From: Welwitschia mirabilis
Taxonomy: Eukaryota; Gnetophyta; Gnetopsida; Welwitschiales
Direction: 5' to 3'
DNA length: 41,931 nucleotides
NCBI GenBank assembly: GCA_051453625.1
Contig: JBOZIK010000001.1
Span: forward strand, 67,762,852 to 67,804,782
Under the pieces are notes generated by a model, which saw nothing but the letters and a program-made list of their open reading frames with translations, was not told the DNA's origin and ran no database searches. Made by a program: the position numbers and the translations under genes. Positions 22,601 through 34,399 of the stretch are shown in pieces. How positions within the stretch are numbered: the stretch's first letter is position 1; each line of letters starts with the position of its first letter.

Positions 22601-22714
22601 ACGAGAGGTTTTAGATGCAAATGATGTATCATGAGCAAAACTATATATTAGTTATTTATGTTATTAGTAGTAATAGTGGGACATTATTTTGAAGATGTTT
22701 TTAGGCTACATGAG

Positions 22715-23060
22715 TATTGGACATATTTAATGTACTCTAGAATATTAATATTAATATACTTTGTATTACTTGAATGATCTAATAGACCTGTGAGTTCTAT
22801 GTAGATGTAATCAAATTGTAGTTCCAATATTGTGTCTATTCAACCAAAAGTTCTATAATTTATAAGTTAGTTAATTAACAAATCATCATAATTATTCATA
22901 AGATATCTGATTAAAGAGTTGTATATTTTGATCTAATTATATAGACTTTACTATGCCACATCAAATGTGTGTAATCTAGTTGCATTCTGTTCACTTTTAA
23001 TTTATTTAGTTGAGATTATAAAAAGTGTTTTATTTGTTCTTAGCTTCTTCACATTCTCCA
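22715..23060 (+). repeat. Copia 5' LTR (boundaries approximate)
   Basis: The segment 22860-23040 aligns with 27345-27525. Shared landmarks are TTAAAGAGTTG, a TATA-like CTATATAAA/TTATATAGA, CATATCAAATGTGTG versus CACATCAAATGTGTG, ATCTAGTTG, and TTATAAAAA(R)TGTTTTATTT. The first 145 bp are only weakly alike. Confidence 0.6.
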
Positions 23061-24499
23061 TCCTAGCCCTCCGAAACTAAATTTCATGTTTTCTTAAGCT
23101 TTTCCTATACTTTGTATAGCTTCTACATATACTTCCAATGTATTATTAAAGCACAACCATGAACACAACATGAAAATAACTCACAACCTTGATGATAACA
23201 TAAAATTCGAAGCACTTAATGTAGATTATATTTCATAGCTCACAGAAAAATTTAGTGTCAAGATGTTATTAAATAACTAGAATATTGAAAATACATGTGT
23301 CGCCTCTATAACCACAAATTCACTAGGGTTTTACATTTGGAAACACATGAAGCTTAACCACTTAAACTAAATGATTTAAATGATAAGGATAAAAGAATTT
23401 CTATTTGGAAAAGGACTTAAAGGTTACTTAGATGGAGGTTTATCCACAGAAAAAGGATGAAGAAGGATAACTAACTAGATTCATTCTAGTAATAAATGTT
23501 AGTGATGAAGTTTATCCTTTAGTTCATGATATTAAAAATACTAAAGAACTTTAGACCTTCTTAAGAATACATTTCAAGTTAAGAATGAATCATAAAAGTA
23601 GGCATTAATCCATAAAATTTTTAAGATTAACCTTGAAGGTCACAAAGATGTTACACATATGAGGAAGAAGATCATAATCTTAAGAGAAAAAATTAATGAA
23701 CAAGGTGCCATGACGAATGAAGAAATAGTTAAGTTTACTTTACTTGAGGAACCAACCCTAAGGTTTGGTGTTTTTTGTAAATAATTAATAGATGTTAATA
23801 AATCCTAAGCCTTTGAATAATTAACTACAAAGTTCTTTTAGCTAAAATAAAGTTAAAAAGAAAGAAGACAAAATAAGCATGGGGCGTGATGCATTTAAGT
23901 AGTACACAAGATAAGAGAAAGTAAAACCAAAATTTTACAAATTTTTTAATAAGATGATTTATCATTCATAATATTACTATTTTACAAATTCAAATCATCC
24001 GTAAAACAAGAATAAGTAAAATGAAAAAAAAAAAGAAAAACAAGGAGAGCAAGGGGAAAAACTCTAGAACTTCAATCATAAGTGATATCTGAGAGTCATT
24101 AAAAAGAATTTGTATCAATCTCTATAAGTGATATTAAAATATGGTTTATAGATATGAAAAACATCAATTGATATGACTAGTAATAAGGGATACTTCATTA
24201 ATATTATGTCAATCTTGAATATCATCACGAAACATGTAATCATTAGTGATGAAATGAAAATGAGAGTGAAATAATTAGGCACTATGGAATCAGTATTTCA
24301 TACCTTAACCAATACCCTTTACATTTCAATCTTTAAAACTTTAAGATGGCTATGAACTTAAATTTAATAACAATAAGATAAGTTATGATTTATCATAGAA
24401 AAAGAAGGGGAGAACACATTAAAGCAATTTAAGATGGGGAATTTACCTGTTACAAGTAGAAAGAGCCAATAAAAGAGATATTTAAACTATTAAAAAAGA

Positions 24500-25210
24500 T
24501 GAAATAATGCTCTAGTATCAAAGGTTAGGGCATACAAACTTTAAAGTTCCTAAAAAAACACATTAAGTTAATGAAGAAATTCCAAAACTTAAAACTAAAG
24601 ACCTAGTCTGTTAAGTTTGTTAGATGAACAAAACATAATATATTTATAAAAAATAAAAGGAAAGGAATGGACATGAAACTCAAATTAATGCACAATGATT
24701 TAGGTGAGTTATTACCTTTCTCATTCCTAAAAGAACAAAATTATTTTTTTTCACTTTCATCAATTACTATAATAAGATGTGTTTCATATAGTTTCTATAA
24801 AATAAGTCTCAAATCTTTGATGATTTTAAAGTGTTTCATATACTAATGTAAAACTAGATAAATCTATAAATCAAAAGGCTTAGAATAGATGAAGGATAAG
24901 AATATATGTCAAATGAGTTTTTGACAAACTTGAAAAGGATAAAATTCAATAGCATCCTGTACACCTCAACTCAATGGAGAAGCCAAAAACAAAAATCAAA
25001 CTATGATGGCAATTACTAGAAGCATATTATATAATACATGTATTCCATCATTCCTATGGATATAAGATATCACAAAATCTACGTATCTTCAAAATAGACT
25101 TTTTAATGAAGTTCTATATTGAGATCTACAAATAGAAAAATGGTCTGATAAGGCAATGTTCTATAATCAAGTAAGAAAATCTAGAAGGAAGTATTTTATG
25201 CACATTTCAC
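24500..25210 (+). pseudogene. Copia GAG-pre-integrase and integrase remnant
   Basis: The frame near 24514 reads stop-YQRLGHTNFKVPKK, the W-H-Q-R-L-G-H motif with Trp turned to a stop and the first His to Tyr. Next comes MHNDLGELLPF (about 24689), the H-x-D-L-x-G-P block at the start of the integrase core. A T-P-Q-L-N-G-E-A-K-N block near 24963 matches T-P-Q-Q-N-G-V-A-E-R, though the catalytic Glu has been replaced. In an intact element this protein would insert the cDNA. Stops and frame changes break it. Confidence 0.75.
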
Positions 25211-25859
25211 AGTAATTAAAAAAACTACAAAACAAAGTGAAAACTAATTTATGCTTGATTATTTTAATAAAAGAAAATCCATTGAGTATAGAACTTAATT
25301 TCCAAAGGAGTTATTATTACTTAACATATCGTATTTAATGAAACAAAAAAATTTATTAATCTTATTTTATCCCCATCACTTAATAACTTTATTTTAATCA
25401 AGGGAGAGTTTATAGAACAATTGAAATTTAGACAAATTAAATTTTTAATTATCGATATCAGATCCTCAAATCATGAAAACAAATTATCATACTAATGATG
25501 AAGAGCAAACTATTCATATTATAGATGATAATAGAATCATACTTTAACTGAAGAAGCAGAAATGCCATGTTGGGTAAGAAAATTTTATGATTGATTGCAT
25601 GAAGATGAGACAAGTTTGATGAAATAAAATTCAAATTGAGCCACATGAAGTAGTTGAGCATTTATTTTTAACATTAATGAAACTTGTGATAAAGAGCCAT
25701 TTAACACAAAATAATCCCTTAAAAACTCAAATGAGAAGAAGATAATGCAAGATAAACATGATCTACTAATAAAAAATAAATTAAAGTTATAAACTTTTCA
25801 AAGAAATGAAGAATCTAATAAATATAAAATAAGTGTTTTGTACCAAATACAATTAATAT

Positions 25860-26420
25860 GGAATAATTATTAGGGTTAGATTCATTGCTAAAGGTTTTTC
25901 TTAGAAAGAAGGAATTGATTACAACAAAACATTTGCATGCAAAATAAAATTTTGTATAATGCAAATCATTCATTTCTTAGTAGTTCAATTTAACTAGAAC
26001 CTATTCCAACTTGATATCAAATAAACTTTTTTGAATGAAAATCTTACAGAAGAAATATACATAACTTAACCTTAAGGCTTTAAAATCAAAGACTAGGAAA
26101 CAAAAGTATGCAGACTAAACAATTGTTTTCTTATGATCTAAAAAAAACTCCTTAAGCATGATTTGAGAAGATTGATGAATTAGTCCATAACCTAGATTTT
26201 AAGAAGTCCTTTATGGTTATAATCTTGTATGTAAGATTACTTGAAAAATAGAAGAGAGTAGTAATATAATTACTTTATGTTGATGACATAATATTGAAAA
26301 GGGAGCATGATAAAGAGATTTCCTTAATCAAAAATTTAAAATATCAGTTCTTGGAACTATCATATATTTGATAAGCTTTTAAATATCATAAAGAAATGAG
26401 ACATCAAAAATGTTTCAAGA
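25860..26420 (+). pseudogene. Copia reverse transcriptase remnant
   Basis: Reads RFIAKGFS-stop-KEGIDYNKTFAC (the A-R-L-V-A-K-G-Y/F-x-Q block), then FLNENLTEEIYIT, then the catalytic L-Y-V-D-D-I-I-L box at 26276-26287, which is still intact. The stop inside the first block is TAG where CAG (Gln) is conserved, consistent with a C-to-T change. Copia RT makes the element's cDNA. Confidence 0.8.
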
Positions 26421-26739
26421 AAAATATATTGATAAAACACTTGACAAATAACATTTAAAAAATTATTAATCATGAAACGATCTTATGGAGCTAGGTATGA
26501 AGATATATCTTGACAAAGTAACCAAAAACATTAACTTTAAGAAATACTAGATAATTATTAGTAAGATAATATATCTAATAAATCCAAGACCAAATATTAC
26601 ATTTACTGTTAACAAGCTCACCAAAGTTATGCATTCTTTAAATCCAAAACACATGAAATTAGTAATAAATATATTAAAATATTTAGTTCGAATAATAAAA
26701 CATAACATAATGTTTCAAAAAGCTAAAAAAGTCTAGTTG

Positions 26740-27190
26740 GCTACATAGATTAAAATTGGACTAGTGCTAAAGATGTTGGATCAACCACAAGTTATGTCAT
26801 CTAGTTTAATGGAAACATTGTTTTATAGCTAATCCCAAAACAAAAGATAACAACTCTTTATTCTACCGATGTAGAATACATTAGATTAACAATCTTATGT
26901 TGTGAATTAAAAAGAATCCATTAAATCCTACTAGATCTTGGCAAAGATGTATAAGTTATGATTTCCAACAATATGATAATCAAAGTATAAGAAGAATCCC
27001 ATGTTTTATGAAAAGATAAAGCACAAAAACAAGTTTCACTATATCAGAGAATTATATTCTAAAGGATTCATTCGAGTAAGCTACATTAACACCCAGTAGA
27101 AGATAGTAGATGGACTCATAAAGTCAATTAGAGAAGGTAAATTTTAGCAGTTCATGAAAGCTCTAGAAATTAAAGATAAAGACTTGGAAG
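26740..27190 (+). pseudogene. Copia RNase H remnant
   Basis: Shows a P-K-Q-K-I-T-T-L-Y-S-T-D-V-E-Y-I block (about 26837-26883), equal to S-K-K-Q-x-V-x-A-L-S-S-T-E-A-E-Y. A K-H-K-N-K-F-H-Y-I-R-E segment near 27020 is equal to the K-H-I-E-x-R-Y/H-H-F-I-R block, and a V-D-G-L-I-K-S-I segment near 27106 stands for A-D-x-L-T-K. Stops are few here. Confidence 0.75.
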
Positions 27191-27201
27191 TTTAAGGGGG
27201 G
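27191..27201 (+). other. Copia polypurine tract
   Basis: TTTAAGGGGGGT directly before the 3' LTR, the usual place for plus-strand primer formation. Confidence 0.65.
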
Positions 27202-27570
27202 TATTAGAAGAAACACTATGCAATAATGCATGAAATAATAAATAGAAAAATAATGTGTTGTATCTTCATCAATAAAATATGTTTCATTATGATAAAGTAA
27301 ACTTTAAAGTATTTATTTTATTTATTTAATCAAAATCCTAAAATTCAAAAGTTAATTATTTGTAATAAAGCATCACAACTATATATTAACTATTACATTA
27401 AAGAGTTGCATCTTTTTATGTAACTATATAAATTATACTGTTCCATATCAAATGTGTGAAATCTAGTTGTATTTCATTTACTCTTAATATATTAAATTCA
27501 CATTATAAAAAATGTTTTATTTATTCACTCTAGTGGTTCAAAGAATTCTTAGTTTTCCATATTGTGTTTT
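27202..27570 (+). repeat. Copia 3' LTR (boundaries approximate)
   Basis: Partner of 22715-23060, preceded by the purine-rich TTTAAGGGGGGT. The LTRs are well diverged, indicating an old insertion. Confidence 0.6.
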
Positions 27571-27623
27571 TATTAAGATTTTTTTTATAGGTTTATGTCA
27601 ATTTTGCATAGACTGCCAACATT

Positions 27624-28084
27624 TAGTATTATTGTCTTGAATTGTAATTAGTATTTCTTAGCTTACCATGAATCTCTTTTCTTCATAAAAATGTTTTTTA
27701 TTTCTTTGATATGCTTTTATTAAAATTACTAGCAAAATTTATATATGGTTTTTAGAATTTAGGTATATCTAGAGCATAGGATAGTAGATCCATAAAAAAT
27801 TGCTTTATACTAATGTGTAAGATGATACTTCTATCTAGGCATGACTTATCCTTGTTTTTGCATTTTTAGCTATAGACAGGATAGGTTTAATTTGATTATC
27901 AAAATTTGTGGAATCTCTTTGAGTGTTTTTGCAATCAATGAGTACCTCCTTTTTATGATTGAAAATTTTCAAAATCAAAATCATTTTTGGTACATATTCT
28001 ATGTTAGATAGCATATTTTTTCATACTATTTTCTATCTATCTTTTGTAATGCAAAATTCATAATCTGACTAGTATCTATTTACA
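27624..28084. repeat. Tandem unit copy 1, part A (continuation after the insertion)
   Basis: Aligns with 29461-29960: TAGTATTA start, GTAATTRGTRTTTCTT, CATCTAGAGCATAGGA-like sequence near 27769/29609, ACACTTCTATCTAKG near 27825/29668, and CCAAAATTTGTGRAATC near 27898/29741. It begins with TAGTATT, the same bases that end part B at 19409-19415. Confidence 0.7.
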
Positions 28085-29985
28085 CTTAAATTTTACATAT
28101 TTAACCCCTAAAATTTAGAAACTTAATAAATTTTCAAGGTTATATGTACCATATTTATAATTAATTTATTGCTAACCATGCTTGTTTGTTAATTATTAAA
28201 ATTATTATTAAAAAGGAATGTCTTTTAATATTTGATTTATAGATCATCTTAAGCTACTTAGAATTTATTAGAATCAGGCTCTCTAAAGGGACCAACATCA
28301 CTATCCAAATCACTAATAATATTGACATTATAAATCCAACTGAGTTTTATAAAGGACGACAAGTTAATTAGATGATAACTTAATAGGTTAACCTTACAAC
28401 CTAGTGATAAACCAGTTTACAAAGACTAAGGACTATATGTCTATGTTCTATTACCCAAGGAAATCTATCACTATCCATTTGTTAATAACAAGGAGAAGCA
28501 AATGGATATCTTCAACCCTAGGAAGGGCTATAAAAGCATATTCTACCTTAAGAATTAATTATTCTTTATCTTTAATCTTTCCTTAGGAGTAAATATTGGA
28601 GTTTATCATTATCAATATGTTTTTTATCATCATTTATTAAAACTCTTTAACATTTTAACTCTAGAATTCTACTAGCTCTGATGAGAGCTTGTCTCATTAT
28701 AAGTTTCTATGCCTCCTTTCTTCCTCTGTGAATAAAGGATAATGGCTATTTCATGCGATGTCTATCATGTTTTGTCTTAAACTTCATTCATCTTTTGATA
28801 ATCATTATAGTTGGTGCATCATTAGTAAATGTACGTTACTCTATAATTAGATCTATTTTACTTTTTCATCTCTAATTCAATTAAGATTACTTATTATGTA
28901 ATTTTTTAAAATATTCTTTTATACTTATTTTAGATAATTGTTCCTTCAATTATTTATAGGATATAGATGATTGATATGTTAGTAAATGATGTCTTTTATG
29001 GTATTCTAATGTTTTCATACATGTCATTTTAAGATGTAAAATTTCTATAACCTATACTTCCCCCCTACATTTAGGATCTTTAGGGGAATAATCTATTACT
29101 TGTTTAGGAAACTAAGTTGTACTCAGTGACTTATCTCTCACTTTATTTAAGTTTTTCAAGATAGATTTCCTTATGGATAATTATGCTTAATTCTGAAGAA
29201 AAGATATTAAATCAATTATATACTTTCTTAATCACTTTTTGAATCCTTCATATACTCAAACCAACTTTCAAAGACTACTTCAAGTTGGTGTAAGTTTTAA
29301 AACACATTTGTAGTCTTTGTGAGAGAATGATAATTAGGGTTACCTATACTACAATAAAATCCCTACTTTCTTATTTAAATCTGCTATTAATACCTTAATT
29401 ACTAGGACACATGTTCCATAGATTATAAGCCATTATGAAAGTTGAGGTGTAGTAAGTCTTTAGTATTACTGTTAGGAAATGTAATTGGTGTTTCTTGGAT
29501 TGATAAAAATCACTCTTTTTTGTTTTAATTTCCCTCGTTAAGTTTTCAACTTCCCTTCTATTAAAATTACAAAAAAAATTCTATATAGGGTTTATAAGAA
29601 CTAGGTACATCTAGAGCATAGGAGCATGAATGTATAAACATTCGCTTTAGATATATATGTAGAATGACACTTCTATCTATGTGTGATTTATCTTGGTTTC
29701 TAAATTTCTAGTGAAAATAAGGTATGTTTAATTCTATTTCCAAAATTTGTGAAATCTTTTATTTGTTTCATTATCAACAGGTGCATTTATATTGTGAATA
29801 TAAAATTTTATATTTAGAAATTTTGTTGATTAGATAATATATGCTAAATAACATAATTTTACTCTCTATTTATTAGCTATTTTTTATGATGAAAGTTTTC
29901 AAGTTTTACTGATGCCATAATTATTTAACTAATAATGCTATCTTTTTTATGAATTTCATGTTCATTCAAATCTTAAATTTTGTAT
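28085..29985. repeat. Tandem unit copy 2, uninterrupted (parts B then A)
   Basis: Here part B (28085-29467) runs straight into part A (29461-29960) through a single TAGTATT, showing the uninterrupted arrangement. The unit is about 1.84 kb. A few bases that look like the start of a third unit (CTTAAATTTTGTATTT near 29971) precede LINE-C. Whether this is a tandemly duplicated LTR or a low-copy satellite-like repeat cannot be decided from two copies. Confidence 0.65.
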
Positions 29986-30421
29986 TTTGAAAAAATTTCT
30001 TAATTTACATTAGTAGTTTATTACAAAAATCTTTTTACTGGAACTTGCTCAAGATCTAGGGTGGAGGGTTTTTAGAAGTAGTGTGGAGGAGGAAACTAGG
30101 AGAAAAAGCATTGACAAGAGGTTTTTGGCATAGGAAGGGAAGAGGGATGGACTAGAACAAATTATCAGAAACTTAAGAATTGTAGTTTCTTACTAGTCTA
30201 AAAGGGCTTCAAGCACTTTAGGTGGAGGGACAGCCTTAACAAGTAGAGCTCGGATTAGAGTTTTATAATAAGGTATGGCTTTAAACCCTCCCCTTATGAA
30301 ATTATTTAAGGAAGATAGATCCTTTAAGCTTAGGGTTTCTCTAGAGTTTTGTGCAAATGCAAAATAAATATTTTGTTTCAACTTAATAGGGCATTTTGTA
30401 TTAGCTATGCTATGGCCAACC

Positions 30422-31100
30422 ATGAAAATGATAAGGAAATGGATAATAGTAAAATGGATAGGGACAGAAGAAGTTCAGGTTGTAGCTTTAGCAAAAGGTA
30501 TGATCTTATTCAAGTTTCATTATGAGCAAGATATGAATAATATTATACTTAGAGGAACTTGATTTTTTGGAGCAAGAGGACTAGCCTTGACAAGATGGAA
30601 ACTAAGGGAAGATTTTAAAATAAAAATTTTAGAAGCTGCTAATCTGGGTAAAGATGCAAGAAGTAAGTTTAACTCTATGGAACCAGGAGTTCATAGAACC
30701 CCTAGCTAAGTAATTTCAGAAAATCACTAATCTAGATCTAGTCATAATTATTGGAACTAGAATGGTTTTAATTCATTTCTATGCCTGGATTGACCTAGAA
30801 ACAACAAAAACACTAAAAAGTTTTGAACTAATTTAGTATTTTGGAATAAATAAGATAGAAGTTGAATATCAAAACATTTGAAAGCCATGTAAGACCTATG
30901 GGGCTGAGAGTCAATCTGACAGTTTCTACCCTAGGTTAAGAGAAACGAAGTATGAAAAGTGTAATAGAAAGGGGCATAATTCTCTTCAATGCATAACTCT
31001 GCTATGCTTGATTTGTTATAAGATTAGGCACTTGATCAAATAGTATAGACTTAAAGGATACAGAGGAGGATTTTAAGCAGTTAAAACAAAGGTAAAACAG
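30422..31100 (+). pseudogene. LINE-C ORF1 remnant (DUF4283-like, two zinc knuckles)
   Basis: ILFKFHYEQDMNNIILRGT (about 30503) followed by a F-F-G-A-R-G-L-A-L-T-R-W segment is the DUF4283 core of plant L1 ORF1. Two C-x2-C-x4-H-x4-C knuckles follow. The first (from 30951) reads YEKCNRKGHNSLQC with its first Cys now Tyr. The second (ending 31046) starts CLICYKIRHLIK and has its last Cys now Tyr. Both are TGT-to-TAT changes. The protein would bind the LINE RNA; here it is interrupted by stops. Confidence 0.7.
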
Positions 31101-31504
31101 AGGCAATAGAAAAGCCTAAATTAGATATGGAAGCAGGAAGTAAGTAACAAAATCCTAAAGGGAAAGAATGAGAGATTTTTCCCCACCTAAATAAAAAATG
31201 ATAAATGATAGGCAGTAGTCAAGGGACAATTTCAAATAGATTCCTATCCTTGAGCAACTTTGATTTAGATGAAGAGAAGAAAGGAAAATAGGAGAGGATA
31301 TCATAGGATTCAGATGATAGTAGATTGAGTGGCAAGACAGAGTCAAGTAAACCAAAGAGGATGGGGAGACACTTGGTAATAAATAGAGCTAAAAGGAAGG
31401 CAGTGAAGAATATAGAAAAGGGAATGTAGAGAAATGTAATGTAGATATTAGAAAAAACCCCTAAAACGAAATAAGTCAAATGAATATTTTAAGTTAGAAT
31501 AGTC

Positions 31505-32320
31505 AAATCATGAGCTTAATAATAAAAATAAAAACTTTAAATGAGTTAGTAAACAAGAAGAAAATAAAAGTAGTATATCTCGAAGAGACAAAAGTCCAAA
31601 AAGAAGTGTTTTAGATTGAAGTTCAAAAGCAACTAGAAGGTGGAATGGATTCCCAACTAGGGTACGCCTAGAGGGTTGATGATTTTGATTAAACAAAGGA
31701 ATCAAGTATAGTAGGATAGAAACTAATAAATGATACCAAATATTGTAGTTTAAAAAGTGGTGATTAATTAACCTTTATGCATCACAAACCTTAAGGGATA
31801 AAATGAAATTTTAGTAAACATTAGAGATACAGCTAAAACACCAAAGATGTATCATTATAGGATATTTCAATTAGATCATACACCAAGAAGAAAAGTTAGA
31901 AGGAGGTATTGGAATGACTTAGGAGTTCAGGAGCTAAAGGAGATGATGAATAGTCTAGAGATGGTTAACCTACTAATTCAGAGAGTCCAATTTATCTAGT
32001 CCAATTATAGAACAAGAGTAGAGAGGATAATGTATTGAATAGATAGAGCACTAATTTCTTAAAAGCTACTTGGAGAATAACATTACATGCTAGAAGGAGA
32101 AGGAAGATAATACTTAGGTCACAGACTGGTCTTTCTAATGGTTGTCAGATTCCATAATAATAAATCTCCCTTTGCCTTAAAAAATGTATGGCTTCATGAG
32201 GAAAAATAACTAACTTTTTAGAAACATCTTGGAAGGATGACGAGGTTTGCTTTACGGAAGCCTTCCAAGAGAATCTAAAGAATCTAGAAGTTTGGCTTAA
32301 GAAGTAAAAGAATAAATAGA
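31505..32320 (+). pseudogene. LINE-C endonuclease and linker remnant
   Basis: A frame from about 31510 contains K-V-V-Y-L-E-E-T-K-V-Q, matching the D-x-V-x-L-Q-E-T-K motif (catalytic Glu present). Beyond it the frame breaks repeatedly. The F-R-F-E-N-M-W-L-like block near 32169 marks the linker before RT. The opening Asn motif is not seen clearly. Confidence 0.55.
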
Positions 32321-32739
32321 TCCCAAGGGACAGAAAAAAAGAAGTAACTAAAAGAAGAATTAAGGGAAATTTATATGAAATAGAAGAATGAAGAAAAACT
32401 TCACAAGGAAAAGTGAACGAGACTATGAGAGTTGCATTCTATCAAGAAGTAAGAGAAGGTTTATTAGAGATAAAAAAGCATGCATTAACTAGCTAAAAAA
32501 TGGAAATAAACATACAAATCACTTTTTTAGAGTGGTAAAAAATAGAAGACTAAGAAATCCCAGACAAGAATTTACTTGGAAAAACCAAAGTTTCATAAAG
32601 AAAAGAGTTCCAGAAGCATTCCTAGTCCATTTGCAAGATCTATGAAATGAGCAAAACTCTTATATAGGCTTAACCTTTTGGCAGAAAAGCTACAAGGGAG
32701 AAATATTTTAAGAGAGCTAGGGAATTAAGAAGTTTGAAA

Positions 32740-33801
32740 AGTTTTGTATAAGATGAAACTTAATAGGAGCCCAGGTCTAGATGGATGGATAGTGGAGCTT
32801 ATCAAGAAATATGAGAAGATGATAGGAATATTAGTGGAAGAGGAATTCACTAAAGCACTTCAAATGGAAGTAGTTACAATGTCTAGAATAATACTTATGT
32901 CATAATGATTTCCAAGTCATAGGAGGTAAAGGATGCAAGTGACTACAGACTCATAGAAGTATGTAACATCATTTATAGACTATTTTCCAAGTTCTAGTAG
33001 CTAGGATTAGACTGACCCTTAAAAAAGTGGTGAGGAAGAATCAAATGAAATTTGTGTAGCATCGATCAATCTTAGATCAAGTGATCTATAATTATGAGAT
33101 ATTCCATTTTATCCAAAATAACAAAATAAGGATATGTCCTTTGAAATTGGACATAAAGAAATCTTATGATAGCCTTTCATAAAATTGGACATTAAAAAAG
33201 CTTATGATATCCTTTCATAGAACTTCCTAAAGTACATTCTCATTACTAAGGGCTTTTCATGAAAATTTGTAAGGTTAGTAATGCAGATGCAAACCATAGC
33301 AAGATTTAGCTTAAATATTAATCAGATCACTCATGGTTAATTTAGCACTAAGAGGGGTTTGAGTCAAGAAAACCTCCTATTCCCCTACCTATTTATTATA
33401 GTATTCGATGTCATGTAGGACTACTTTTCTAGGATGGAAGAAAAATATGTAAACATCCGTAACACTAAAATAAGATGTAACCACTTTGCAGATGGTCTTC
33501 ATAGAGGTGAATATGGAGTAAATAAGATCTATAAAAAAAGGCCTAGATTTTTTTTGGAAAGGAGTCGAAGCTGGATATAAATTAACAAAAAAGCAAAGCT
33601 TATTTTGTCAATACTTGGTCAAGTGACTAGCACACAATTAAGAGAAAACTAGATATCAAGGTGGGTATATAAAAAAGATCTTGATATGGGAATCATGAAG
33701 ATGTAGTGGCTGGGATATGATATTTCTATCGAGTAAGGGTAGAATCAAATTGGCAAATACCATTATATCAACCATATGAACATAATGTACTTTAATGGGA
33801 C
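32740..33801 (+). pseudogene. LINE-C reverse transcriptase remnant with a duplicated motif A
   Basis: MKLNRSPGLDGWIVELIKKY (about 32752) is the K-x-P-G-x-D-G block. Motif A occurs twice in a 38-bp direct repeat: LDIKKSYDSLS-like from 33146 and LDIKKAYDILS from 33184. The period is not a multiple of three, so the frame shifts. The catalytic F-A-D-D site near 33486 reads FADG. The thumb reads L-S-S-K-G-R-I-K-L-A-N-T-I-I-S-T-I near 33730, with C-T-L-M-G at the LTR junction. Inactive. Confidence 0.8.
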
Positions 33802-34399
33802 TGTGCTACCATGTAAAAATTAACATTATGATTAAGTTAAAGGACTAATTTATCTTAATGAAAGACATTAATATAATTGATTTTATCATAAAAACATGTC
33901 TTCGATTGATTTTTTATATTATTTATGAACTTATCATTTTTCCATGATACTTTTAGCTTATATTAAATTTTAAGGGACTTTGGAAAGATGATGATTATTC
34001 AAGCTAAAACATTGGTATCACCATTTCAATCACCTATCATCACTAGTTATTCTACATAAAACATCTCTATTCTCATGTTCTTGAATTTTCATGCAAAATT
34101 AAATTAAATGCAGTTATCCGTCTGATCAAATTCCACATCAGAAATAACTAGCATTCTCAATGACACATCATGGTGATGATGATAACATACAATAGGACAT
34201 GTGGAATTATTAGATATGTAATCATGAATACACCTGACGATAATAGAAGTTGACAGTAGTAAGAGCATCTAAGAGCTAAGTGTTGGCCACGTCATAAAGA
34301 TCTCCACCTAATGAATAAATAACAAAATGTCCTACATAATGTTATCATTATGTAACCACTTACCTAAGGCTACAAACAAAATACTTGTAACCATTCCAT

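Larger units (their letters stand above)
19416..22714 (+). mobile_element. LINE-B: degenerate non-LTR element of a non-L1 type
   Basis: Plus-strand coding remnants show an endonuclease with a C-D-F-N-A-R-I-G motif, an RT with an L-F-K-K-G-D block and a GVKQGYPVSL block, and a Cys/His-rich C-terminal end. KKGD and DFNARIG wording is typical of RTE/CR1/Jockey-type or related LINE clades rather than plant L1. No separate ORF1 was recognised. The 5' edge is set at the duplicated TAGTATT; the 3' part seems interrupted by the Copia element. Confidence 0.65.
22715..27570 (+). mobile_element. Copia LTR retrotransposon, degenerate
   Basis: Gag-pre-integrase, integrase, RT and RNase H remnants appear on the plus strand in the Copia order (integrase before RT). 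They are bounded by diverged direct repeats and a polypurine tract (27191-27201) just before the right repeat. Outer ends are approximate: the left LTR start (TATTGG at 22715) and right LTR start (TATTAG at 27202) are inferred as G-to-A versions of TGTTRG. No target duplication was confirmed. Confidence 0.75.
30000..33801 (+). mobile_element. LINE-C: degenerate L1-type LINE, truncated by the Gypsy insertion
   Basis: Plus-strand remnants give DUF4283-like ORF1 with two zinc knuckles, possible endonuclease wording, a P-F-A-L-K-N-V-W-L block (equivalent to F-R-F-E-N-M-W-L) near 32169, and RT. Reading stops inside the RT thumb where the Gypsy LTR begins at 33802; the remainder would lie beyond the window. 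The 5' edge is approximate. Minus-strand open frames here are shadows. Confidence 0.75.

Noticed and set aside
31155-31705. Minus-strand open frames with hydrophobic translations
   Set aside because: They are antisense to LINE-C coding remnants and show no recognisable protein.
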